Origin: Anisakis pegreffii
Taxonomy: Eukaryota; Nematoda; Chromadorea; Rhabditida; Anisakidae
Direction: 5' to 3'
Assembly: GCA_035041965.1 (NCBI GenBank)
Contig: JAPYMA010003042.1
Coordinates: forward strand, 112,895 to 176,894
Length of the DNA stretch: 64,000 nt
The translations under genes and the position numbers were made by a program. Under the pieces are notes generated by a model that ran no database searches, was not told the DNA's origin, and was given only the letters and a program-made list of their open reading frames with translations. Shown here in pieces: positions 13,106 to 25,400 of this stretch; the first letter of the stretch is position 1; the number at the start of each line of letters is the position of its first letter.

Positions 13106-16100
13106 TTCTTTGCAATGCTGTGGAACGACGTGGTCAGATTTCACCTGGCTATTTTAAGCGCCGCAAAATCTTGAGATATTATGTGTATATCAGTGTTTTC
13201 TGTGTAAGACGTCACTGTTGTATGTGGTAGCTGGTCGCCAGATTCTCAAGCAGCTTTCAAGAAGTTGTGCGATGCTCTTATGGCACAGAATTACGCATTT
13301 CTTTGCTGCAAGAGAACGAACACTCACAGCACCGAGGAACTGTTCACGTCAAGACAAGTCGACGCCGGAACTTAAGAAGCGTTCGTGCCTACCGTAAGAA
13401 AGGCACATTTTCGTTCACATTCCGATACGCACTGTGTGATTTGGTTCCTCTTCAAAACACATAAATTTTTGTGGTTCTGATTTTGTCAAAAATCCACTCA
13501 ATGACCTAACTTTTTCAAGAGATTCTCAAAAGGTTTCGCATCTGAAATATTAATTCATTGTATAATAAAATATAGAATGATCAACATGGAAGAACAACTT
13601 TATAAAACTGAAAAAATACCTTGTGCTTGTCAACTTAATAAGAAAGCAGGTAACAGAAGTATTTCATTGGGACCAATTTTGTTTGATGTCAAGCAGGAAT
13701 GATTTTGCTGATTGATCACCTCTGACTCGTTTGCAGTGGTTTTGGGAACGATGATTTTGAATAGTTATGAGAGAAGTGAATTCCAGTTTAGATGTTCTTT
13801 GAATTTTCTGCAATTCAGATTACTGTAATTTCTCTCCAATACCTCCCATAAATCACTTCCTCCATTTCGTTGTATTTTCCATAGTTAGGTCATTTTTGCT
13901 GGCGATTTTCCTGTTGCAATGTTATTCGCATTCTCTAAATGATGATTTTTGGTAAAGTGTTTTGTATGTTATCAACTGCTGCGGCTGTATTTCAATGAAC
14001 ACAATTTTGTCAGTTTATTGCATCCTTTTTAACATTTTAATGTGTATTTGCGCCATGTTTTGCATTTCAATGAGAATTGCTTTCGTTTCAAGGGCCCCGT
14101 GATGTTATTCCCCCTTTCAGCAATCGCAACTTTCATGCGAAATTCCGAGAACGTTCAGGCGAGAAAGCAATCCTTTCTTCACATTCGCAAATCTTCTGCT
14201 GCAAAGATGCACTTGTCATCCATGTATTTTCCCCCACATCGTTACTGCTCGATGAATCGATGAAGTTTTTAGCTACACTTTTCACTCGAATCGATACAAT
14301 ACTATTCATAATATCAATTTTCGATTACGTATATTTGGTGTGGAATAAAATTTTCAAATTGTTTTGCGTGCATTACAACAATCATATTCATTATAGTAAG
14401 GATTCTACGAAAACCGACGATTGACGTATGATGTCAGTAAGCAAATCACTTCTGAAGCTGTCAACTGCAACTCGTAATGAGTTGCCAAATTTCAATAACA
14501 ACGAAGTTATTTGCAAACACAGCAATATAACAAGTCGGGGTTAAATCAACGGATCTATAAAACTGGGCACAGTCAAGTGTAAAAACCGTGGCTATTTTTC
14601 CTGACGCCTGAAGATAGAATGCCGTCGCAACACCTAATTAGGCATAATTGTGGTGAGCCTTTAGGGATGTCGAACGGGCACAAAGTCTCATTCTGAATTT
14701 TAGAAAAACTTAGAAAAAACTAAATTTATTATTATGATATCTCGTTGTGGTGATTTGGCCTCTTAGCCCAGCTTACATGTCATTGTCGTTGTCTGAGAAC
14801 AGTTTTGTTGACAGGGATTTCCGTTTTGACTGCTTCAGATAAATTTTTTGTTTGGACTTCGTCGGTCTGTAATCACGTTAGTTAATCGCAAATCAGCTAA
14901 TGTCTATATATGTTCCTCTGTTATATTGTTAATAATTTTCAAAAATTCTTGCTAAGTATAGCAATGAAAAGTGTTGTTGGCAAATTTTACGTTGATTCAG
15001 TGATGTCAGCCGTGTGCAAGCTATGTTCTTGCCACATCATTTAGCAATTTATTCAAGTAATTCCAGGCAATATCGTTCAAATTTCTGAATGACATGTTAT
15101 CAAGCAAAGTTTCCAACGTAATAGCGTCATTACTAACACATAAGTACAAAACTCTGGATATAAAACCAGTTACAGTGAGATATTTTGCAAACGGCGGAGG
15201 CAAATAATATGATCACTCTTCTGCAGATCATTCGAAAGTCGCACTTTTATCACTTTCGTTTATTCGATATAAAACTGAACGATAATGGTGGATGATAGGG
15301 AAGGAAAGCAGTTTGAATTTTGACAAGAGAAACTAGCCACGCATTTGCTTGGTTGCCTTAAACTGTTACGAGTTTCGCCCGATACAGGAATGAACAGTTT
15401 GTGTATAGTATGTGTAATAGAAGTATTCACATCTAGTGATTCTTATGTGGACAGGTTATAACGTTTTGTCACTGCAATATTATCATTGTTTTACTGTAGT
15501 CATACATCAGTCACGTTGCTCATCATCAACGACCTGATATTAGGCATTAATGTTGGCTTACTGGCTAACATAACGATAGTAATGTGCAATTCGTCGCTCG
15601 TTGATATCTAATTGTATTCCTCAGTGAACGTTTCCGCGGCCGGTTTTTTTCTTTCACTTCGAATAGACACTCTCGTGATTGCGCGAGAGACGAGTGAATG
15701 CATTAAGGCGATTTGTGATCAGAAAATGCAATTGTTGATTCGTACTTACAGTTCGGATAGATTCAAGAGACGATTCAATCCTATTCCGCTGATCTCATCC
15801 TATCAATTGGATGGAGGTTTTGAGTTTCGGACGTTCTGAAAAGTGCCCAAACGAGAGTCGAAGAGCTTTCTCTTAGCACAAATAACTAATATAAAACACA
15901 ACAGAGCAACGTTCTGTGCTCTCAGTGAGAAGAAATTGAAGTTTAGCACTTAGAAAGGACATTTAAATCGCACAGTCCTACACCTGCTTTCTCGCGTTGA
16001 TATCTAATTGTATTCCTATGATGGACACTCATCACTTTTCATATGTAGTGCTTTCTTATCATTTTCATTGTTATCGTTAGAAATTAGATGTCATGTTTTA

Positions 16101-16476
16101 GTATTCGTCACAAACATCCAAAGATCGACTCTATCAATGAGAGAGCAGTAGAAGCCGTTACCGTTGTAATTTCAAGAGAGCGGTCATAAATTAATTCATA
16201 TCATAAAAGCACATTCACCACATTACTGGTTATCTCAAAATAGTTGCATTGAACACAATGATTATTCATGTTAATGAAAATTCATGTTATCGTATGGCGA
16301 ACTGCAAAGCAGAGAGAGTTCAATCAAAATAATCGAATAATTATGCGCACCTCCTGAGAGAATCAAAACTTGTAATCAAGGATGTATTCCAGTCGAATCG
16401 CTCAGTGCCCACAAAACTCAATCGCAATCGATCATCTTCAGATTGTACACGATACGGTCTCCGAACCAATCGCGAA
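13106..16476. other. Intergenic stretch before CAP locus
   Basis: No supported gene. A 22-nt direct repeat (GTTGATATCTAATTGTATTCCT) occurs at about 15599 and again at about 15996, in the region expected to contain the CAP promoter. Its role is unknown. Confidence 0.45.
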
Positions 16477-19400
16477 ATGTCATCTCTGTCGCGTGCTGTT
16501 CCAATCTTCTTTGTGATTGCATACGGTAGTTTGTCCTCAAATTTGCAACTTACTGTAATCTCTGTCCATAGACAATCAAGATGCGATAGTTGCAGGGCAA
16601 AGTGAACTGCACATTGGTCTATCCGTGTCATTTGAACCATCACCACTTTTCTTTATTCACCCAATCCGATGGTAGTCTTCAAATAACTCTGACTGTCCTA
16701 AATGATCATTAATTGTCTATCGCAATTCACATCTAGAGGCAACTGAGTCCTTTGTCACCACACTCAATTGTTACGTCATCCATCACCACCGAAATCAGCA
16801 GTCGGCGAAAAGATACCGAATCTAATAGCTTTGCCTCCAGCTGAATCATCCATTTTCGCACAATCTTGCAGTTCGCCCCGAACATATAATTAGAAATTCT
16901 CGATATTTTGCTCTCTTATTAGCTGACAACTTCCTTGAAACATCTGAAGTTCGTTTTCCACATTTTCACTGGTGACATATACTAGAAATTAATTGCAGTA
17001 AGCGCTCAGCATTGTAACAATCCGAGTATGAAATCGGAATATCGTCAAACGGCGCTCGAGGAACACAATCGACACCGTTCGGATGTTGCATCGGGAAAAG
17101 AGAGAAGCATTAGGCGGGCTAAGAATATGTATAAATTCGTAAGAAAACACTCTTTTTTTTTGTCCACAATCTGCATGAAAATTTCCTGTAAGAACTGTAA
17201 TGGCAACTTATTATGCTTATGATCATTCTGTAAGATCAGACACTATATTATGCAATCATTCCCAAATACGAAAACATGGACTGCCTACGTGTAAAAAAGT
17301 AAAGAGGATGGTTTTATTGTGAGCAACGTCAAAGAACTCATTCCATTCAAATGCCAGCATCAAAATTTCAACTGATTCAATCCACGATAACGCAAAGAAC
17401 ATACCTTTCGAAATGAACATTGCAGACTTGGGACTGTGCTCTTGAGGCGAAAGCACAGGAGTGGGCTGACAAATGTTTTTATAAGCATTCTGCGAAGCAA
17501 TGGCGTAATTCGGGCGAGAACCTCTTTCGAATCTACTCAACCGTACAACTTGAGATTGATGGTAAGCATAAAATTGTTGATGTTATTTCAGGATACTGCA
17601 TTGTTTTGCCTGGTTTGATTAATGTCGTTGGTTAACGGACGGGAATATAGTTCGGATTGAAATATTATGGAAGAAGTAACCATATGGCTCCAGTGGGCTG
17701 CGATGCAACGTTCCGTTGATTATTCACGTTGCGCGCATACAATCAGTAGCGTTTTTAACGAACAGCAATGAATCGCACATTGTGTTTTTATGTGTCGCCG
17801 TTAAGGGCACCATAAGAGCAATGGCAAAATGATAAAAGAATGTGTATCTGTTCTTAACCATACACCGTGCTTACTGTAATGGAGGGGAATTGAGAGAAAT
17901 GTGCAGTTTTATTGTTAAAATGGAAACCTAAAAATTTTACTGTTAAACAGTTTGATTTCTCCTCAAATTGGGGTTGAAAATTTCGTCTGACTGATTGGTC
18001 GTCAAAGGTTTGTTATGTTAAAACTGCAGAAGAGTCGATGAGCAAGGCAACAGATTATTGGTGGAACGAGATCAACGAGTTCGGAATAATCGACAAAAGC
18101 TACAAATTCAGCGTTGATATGCTTGACATCGGCCACTGGACACAGGTATATCGCATTTGTAGCATCCTCATCGCCTTATGGAGTCGTGATTGGCGATGAC
18201 GATATTCTTCTTCGAGCCCTCGAAAAATGGCTCTCAGGATACGAAGGACCACGCTAACGGCTTTTTTTGTTCGCAGAGCTTACTGCAACCGAAACAGACT
18301 TCAGTCAAATAGGTCAACGCATTAGTTCGTGGTGTTATGGGCCTCTGAACAAATACTTTATGGCGATAGTTTCAATACAACACCCTTTGTTGCGCATAAG
18401 TCTGCATTCCTTTTACATCCTCTGATAAATATGTACATCGGGTTGACAATGATCAGAGAAAAATTTCGTTTCAGATGGCCTGGGGGCCAACTTCGAAATT
18501 AGGTTGCGGAGTGGGACATTGTCCACGGATGACAAAAGGATATAGGTCTACTATTTATGTGGTTTGTCACTACAGCGATCGGTATGTTAAGCAATCTCTT
18601 ATAAGTCTCACATAAACATAATGACTCAGTTGTAAGTAAGTTTAAAATTTAGGCTGCAGCAATATATTAGTTCAGTTAACAATTATTAATTCTTGTGATC
18701 TTATTGATATCATTCTCACCGCGTCAAATTTCGCTTCCATCATTTTTTCGATAATTTATTCAAACCTGTTATCCTCTGCAGACCACACGAACATCGATCT
18801 TCCTGACTGTTATTTCAATTATTCCGACTATTGTCTCCAAAAAAATCTTGATAATAGAGCATCGCGTCAAGTAGATCTGCGTAATTTTTTGTTCAATTTA
18901 CAGAGGAAATTATAAAGGAGAGCTGATCTATGATTTCGGCAATGGATGCAATAGAGATTTGGATTGTGACGCATTCCGCGGATCGAAATGTGAACCTGGA
19001 ACCAATCTGTGCATTGCACCGTTAGCTATCTGATGATTTCATCATACTGAATACATAATTCAGCGAAATAATTACGCCTTACCGTATTGCCCCGTTCCTT
19101 GGCTGATTTACGAAGCTGAATCCAAAATTAAAAGCGGCCTTAAAAGAGCCAATCGCCATTGAAGAAATTCGACTGTAAATTCATTCGATTGTCGGCAGAA
19201 TGTAACCATTTCACTTGTCACGGTCGCCTGAAGTTTATCAGCCAGAGACTAGACGTAAACCTCGGATAGCTTACTTCGAGGTGTTGCGATAAAATTCATG
19301 GGGGTGAAACGCATCTAGGTGACATATTTCCAGGGCTAGCCAATAGATCTGGTAACCATGACATCTTCATTTGCTCACACGTTCGTAGCGGTTACGTTTG

Positions 19401-22400
19401 CGCTATACTATCTGAACCACTCACAATAACTTGGTTTTGAACAAAAGTCACACCAGGACAAATTCTAACTCAGCGGTTGCTCATCATTGCAATCGAGTGT
19501 GATTGCATGAAAAGCTGTTGTCTATGACTCGCGCACTTCAAACTCATTCAGAAGATTTCTCATTCTTTTCGGTCATGTTCTGCTCGCTCTCATAGCTATT
19601 GTATGTGAATGTCGTTCTATTGATCAGTTTTTCTCATTCACTTCGTCTCATTTCAATTCACAGTTCGAAGCAATTTCTCATTCAGTAGTACATTCTATTT
19701 ACTGAATAAGTTGACGAGTGTTGACAGCCGAAATCAACAATCCGACAATGAAATTATATTGCTCAACAACGTTCGACAGTCAAACGATTAATTGTAGAGT
19801 ACATTTGATAGAATGAGAATTTTGTTTTAATTATTCAATGAAATGAATGAGAAATTAGCAGAAGAGAACACTTTTGGTGAAAACAGCTATGAGAGCGATT
19901 GTAACAGCAAGGAAAAGAATGAAAACCCTGTTAAAACAGTAAAAAATGAACACAGTCAGGTCCGGAAGAGCTGATGATACTCCGAAAACAAGAGAATGAA
20001 GAATATTGCCATTAAATAAGTGCATTTACATACTCCAGTTACAAAAAACACTGTCACCATGGCATTCTATCATTACGTGACAACTGCACGAAATGATAAA
20101 TTTACGACCCCTCCATTACCTCTTGACACATCCAAATTATCCCAAAATGGGTATTTTAACCCCCTATGGGAACCACTGCTCTAAGTGATTCTGTTGCAGA
20201 GGACAACTGATAAGTCCACAGCTTCAACCTAACCCAAATTTTCTTCCGAAAGTGAATCCGGAGCCAAAAGCAGGAACAGACCGTGGTGCTTATGGAGTGG
20301 TACGGTCGCCTGAACCTAAGCCACACAATCTTCCGAAGCCGAGTCCGACGTCAAACCCAGGAAAAGATAGTAATGGTGATAAATACTTAATATTTTTCTC
20401 CACTGACACATAGTAGTGATAAATATTCGACTATAAAACAACAATCACAAGTTTTTCTAGCTCTGAACTCAAGAACCAGTCTAGTGAACCAATACAGGAG
20501 GTGAGCGACTCACCAAACTCAGTGATAGGCTTTAAATGATTCTGATTGTCCTACGCGTTCCATATTTCCTAATCCCCATTCACTTTTGGCTACAACTGAG
20601 CCCATTATCACCACTCTCAAGCGGTCTGTCATCCACCATCGGATATCGAATCCAGTAGCCTTGCCTCCAGCTGAATCAACCAATTTCGCGTAATCCTTTT
20701 GAGCGTAGGGGGTTGATCATTTGAATAGTTTAACATGAGATTAGCTACGAAAATGGCAAAATGTATGATATGCGGTCTAAAGTAGGTCATGATTATGAGG
20801 ATGGCTCAATCTTATTCCAGAATTCGCCGCCCGCAAACTGTGCACCAACTTCACGAGCAGCGCGAAATCTTAGTATAACCGAAGTACACTAAAATAAAAC
20901 TCCACGTACGATAGAGTGCGTCAATGGTACCCTGGAGTGCAATTCGCTCCGCATACACAGTTATTAGCGCTGGATATTTTACCCTCTCATTAGCTGGAAA
21001 ATTTCTTGAAACATCTGAAGTTCGTTTTCCACATTTTCACTGGTGACATATACTAGAAATTAATTGCAGTAAGCGCTCAGCATTGTAACAATCCGAGTAT
21101 GAAATCGGAATATCGTCAAACGGCGCTCGAGGAACACAATCGACACCGTTCGGATGTTGCATCGGGAAAAGAGAGAAGCATTAGGCGGGCTAAGAATATG
21201 TATAAATTCGTAAGAAAACACTCTTTTCTCCCTAGATGATTTTTGTCCACGATCTGCATGAAAATTTCATAAGACAAATGTGATCCTGTAAGAACTCTGT
21301 AATGGCAACTTATTATGCTTATGATCATTCTGTAAGATCAGACACTATATTATGCATTCATTCCCAAATACGAAAACATGGACTGCCTACGTGTAAAAAA
21401 GTAATGACGATGGTTTTATTGTGAGCAACGTCAAAGAACTCATTCCATTCAAATGCCAGCATCAAAATTTCAACTGATTCAATCCACGAAAACTCAAAGA
21501 ACATACCTTTTGAAATGAACATTGCAGACTTGGGACTGTGCTCTTGAGGCGAAAGCACAGGAGTGGGCTGACAAATGTATTTATAAGCATTCTGCGAAGC
21601 AATGGCGTAATTCGGGCGAGAACCTCTTTCGAATCTACTCAACCGTACAACTTGAGATTGATGGTAAGCATAAAATTGTTGATGTTATTTCAGGATACTG
21701 CATTGTTTTGCCTGGTTTGATTAATGTCGTTGGTTAACGGACGGGAATATAGTTCGGATTGAAATATTATGGAAGAAGTAACCATATGGCTCCAGTGGGC
21801 TGCGATGCAACGTTCCGTTGATTATTCACGTTGCGCGCATACAATCAGTAGCGTTTTTAACGAACAGCAATGAATCGCACATTGTGTTTTTATGTGTCGC
21901 CGTTAAGGGCACCATAAGAGCAATGGCAAAATGATAAAAGAATGTGTATCTGTTCTTAACCATACACCGTGCTTACTGTAATGGAGGGGAATTGAGAGAA
22001 ATGTGCAGTTTTATTGTTAAAATGGAAACCTAAAAATCTTACTGTTAAACAGTTTGATTTCTCCTCAAATTGGGGTTGAAAATTTCATCTGACTGATTGG
22101 TCGTCAAAGGTTTGTTATGTTAAAACTGCAGAAGAGTCGATGAGCAAGGCAACAGATTATTGGTGGAACGAGATCAACGAGTTCGGAATAATCGACAAAA
22201 GCTACAAATTCAGCGTTGATATGCTTGACATCGGCCACTGGACACAGGTATATCGCATTTGTAGCATCCTCATCGCCTTATGGAGTCGTGATTGGCGATG
22301 ACGATATTCTTCTTCGAGCCCTCGAAAAATGGCTCTCAGGATACGAAGGACCACGCTAACGGCTTTTTTTGTTCGCAGTGCTTACTGCAACCGAAACAGA

Positions 22401-25400
22401 CTTCAGTCAAATAGGTCAACGCATTAGTTCGTGGTGTTATGGGCCTCTGAACAAATACTTTATGGCGATAGTTTCAATACAACACCCTTTGTTGCGCATA
22501 AGTCTGCATTCCTTTTACATCCTCTGATAAATATGTACATCGGGTTGACAATGATCAGAGAAAAATTTCGTTTCAGATGGCCTGGGGGCCAACTTCGAAA
22601 TTAGGTTGCGGAGTATCACATTGTCCACGGATGACAAAAGGATATAGGTCTACTATTTATGTGGTTTGTCACTACAGCGATCGGTATGTTAAGCAATCTC
22701 TTATAAGTCTCACATAAACATAATGACTCAGTTGTAAGTAAGTTTAAAATTTAGGCTGCAGCAATATATTAGTTCAGTTAACAATTATTGCTTCTTGTGA
22801 TCTTATTAATATCAATTTCACCGCGTCAAATTTCGCTTCCATCATTTTTTCGATAATTTATTCAAACCTGTTATCCTCTGCAGACCACACGAACATCGAT
22901 CTTCCTGACTGTTATTTCAATTATTCCGACTATTGTCTCCAAAAAAATCTTGATAATAGAGCATCGCGTCAAGTAGATCTGCGTAATTTTTTGTTCAATT
23001 TACAGAGGAAATTATAAAGGAGAGCTGATCTATGATTTCGGCAATGGATGCAATAGAGATTTGGATTGTGACGCATTCCGCGGATCGAAATGTGAACCTG
23101 GAACCAATCTGTGCATTGCACCGTTAGCTATCTGATGATTTCATTATACTGAATACATAATTCAGCGAAATAATTACGCCTTACCGTATTGCCCCGTTCC
23201 TTGGCTGATTTACGAAGCTGAACCCAAAATTAAAAGCGGCCTTAAAAGAGCCAATCGCCATTGAAGAAATTCGACTGTAAATTCATTCGATTGTCGGCAG
23301 AATGTAACCATTTCACTTGTCACGGTCGCCTGAAGTTTATCAGCCAGAGACTAGACGTAAACCTCGGATAGCTTACTTCGAGGTGTTGCGATAAAATTCA
23401 TGGGGGTGAAACGCATCTAGGTGACATATTTCCAGGGCTAGCCAATAGATCTGGTAACCATGACATCTTCATTTGCTCACACGTTCGTAGCGGTTACGTT
23501 TGCGCTATACTATCTGAACCACTCACAATAACTTGGTTTTGAACAAAAGTCACACCAGGACAAATTCTAACTCAGCGGTTCTCACGTTCGAGTGCTCCAT
23601 TGGCCCTTTTGTTGATCCGGCAGGCCGCTGTTACCTCAAAAACGTTGTCGTAGACCATTGCGTTATTGCTCATCATTGCAATCGAGTGTGATTGCATGAA
23701 AAGCTGTTGTCTATGACTCGCGCACTTCAAACTCATTCAGAAGATTTCTCATTCTTTTCGGTCATGTTCTGCTCGCTCTCATAGCTATTGTATGTGAATA
23801 TCGTTCTATTGATCAGTTTTTCTCATTCACTTCGTTTCATTTCATTTCACAGTTCGAATTGATTTCTCATTCTGTAGCATATACTGTTTACTGGTTACGT
23901 TGACGAGTGTTGACAGCCGAAATCAACAATACAGCAATCGAATTGAATTGCTCAACTACGTTCGACAGTCAAATGATAAATTATAGAGTGCATTTGATAG
24001 AATGAGAATTTGGCTTTAACTGTTGAGTGAAATGAAGGAGAAATTAGCAGAAGAGAACACTTTGGGTGAAAACAGCTATGAGAGCGATTGTAACAGCAAG
24101 GAAAAGAATGAAAACCCTGTTAGGCGCTTGTGAGCTAATCATACTCACAATCCGAAAATAGGAGAGTGAAGAATGTTGCCGTCAACTAACACCATTTACA
24201 TATCCCACCGAAAAACACTGTCACCATGACATTCAATCATGAAGTAACAGCTGCACGAAATACTAATTTCCCGCCTCCTCCATTACCGCTTCACACCTCC
24301 AACCTACCCCAAAATGTCTATTTTACCCGCTATGGGAGCCATTGCTCTAAGTGATTCCGTTGCAGGGGACAACTGTTGAGTCCGCAACTTCAACCTAACT
24401 CAAATTCTCTTCCGATAGCGAGTACGAAGGAAACACCACGAGCAGATTGTGATGCTCATGAAAGGATACGGTTCCCTAAACTTAAGCAGTATTCTCGTCC
24501 GAAACCGAGTCCGAAGTCAAAACGACGAAAAAATAGTAATGCTGATAAATACTTAATTTTTTCTCTAGTTATATAAATTTGTGATAAATATTCGGCTATA
24601 AAACAACCAAAAAGTTAGTCTATCTTTAATCTCAAGAACCTGTTCAGTTAACCATTGCAGCAGATGAACAATCATGAATTTTCTATTGGTTTGATGAAGA
24701 GCTCAAGTGTTCTACTACCTGTGGCTCCTGTACACTCATTGTTACAGTTTCGGCCTCTAATAAGGCTTGTGGTGAAAGGTTTTGCTATCAGTTGACGGGG
24801 AGCAATAAGCGATTGATTGGCTTGTATTTTCCAGCCAATCTATAAGCGAATGAAATGTTGAGGAATACATACGCGTATGAGAATAAATGTTGGAAGCATC
24901 ACAAAAAAATTTGATTGATATTATTTGCAGAATGTCGGTCGAAAGTGATGACAGGCAAACTGCGTAAATATGTCACGAAAACGCATAACGACCTCAGATG
25001 GAAAACCGCTAAAGGGAAAATACAAAATCTGCCAAAAGCAAGCAACATGTATTCATTGGTGAATTTATTCGAAGTTGCTTATTCAGTTGATGATTTACTC
25101 ACTCGAGGAATTTATTTTTTCATTCAGTTGAGTGTCCGTCTATTTAGCCACATATTTCGGCATTTCTCGGGAACACAGCCTTTCGAAGCAATCGCACTGT
25201 TGATAGGGTCGTGCAGATCATCACTCTGATATTTACATACCATTTCGTTTGCTCTCAGTTACCATCAGCAAAATAGTCACAGTAATTTGTCTCAAGTCGA
25301 TACTGTCAGGCTAACTGCAACATCGTATTTGAGGTGACAGAAAATCTGCGGAATCACACTGAGTGTGACACGCGTACATCGCTCACTCTGATTATTTATT

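Larger units (their letters stand above)
21005..23854 (+). repeat. Tandem duplication, copy 2 (CAP2 block)
   Basis: Partner of 16934-19665. The offset is 4071 bp at the first CAP exon and a constant 4102 bp from the second CAP exon through the hinge exon. It differs by scattered substitutions, short indels and one 87-bp insertion at 23581-23667. Confidence 0.9.

Noticed and set aside
17256..17540. 94-codon minus-strand open frame, nearly repeated at 21358-21642
   Set aside because: It lies antisense over a CAP exon and is kept in both copies only because the DNA itself is duplicated. It has no splice sites or motif.
20535..20620. Hydrophobic open frame MILIVLRVPYFLIPIHFWLQ before CAP2
   Set aside because: It has no donor in phase 1 and is not kept in the homologous stretch of copy 1.
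24680..24780. Candidate signal exon (MKSSSVLLPVAP) for CAP3
   Set aside because: It is not hydrophobic enough for a good signal peptide and needs an unusual GTTTTG donor to reach phase 1.
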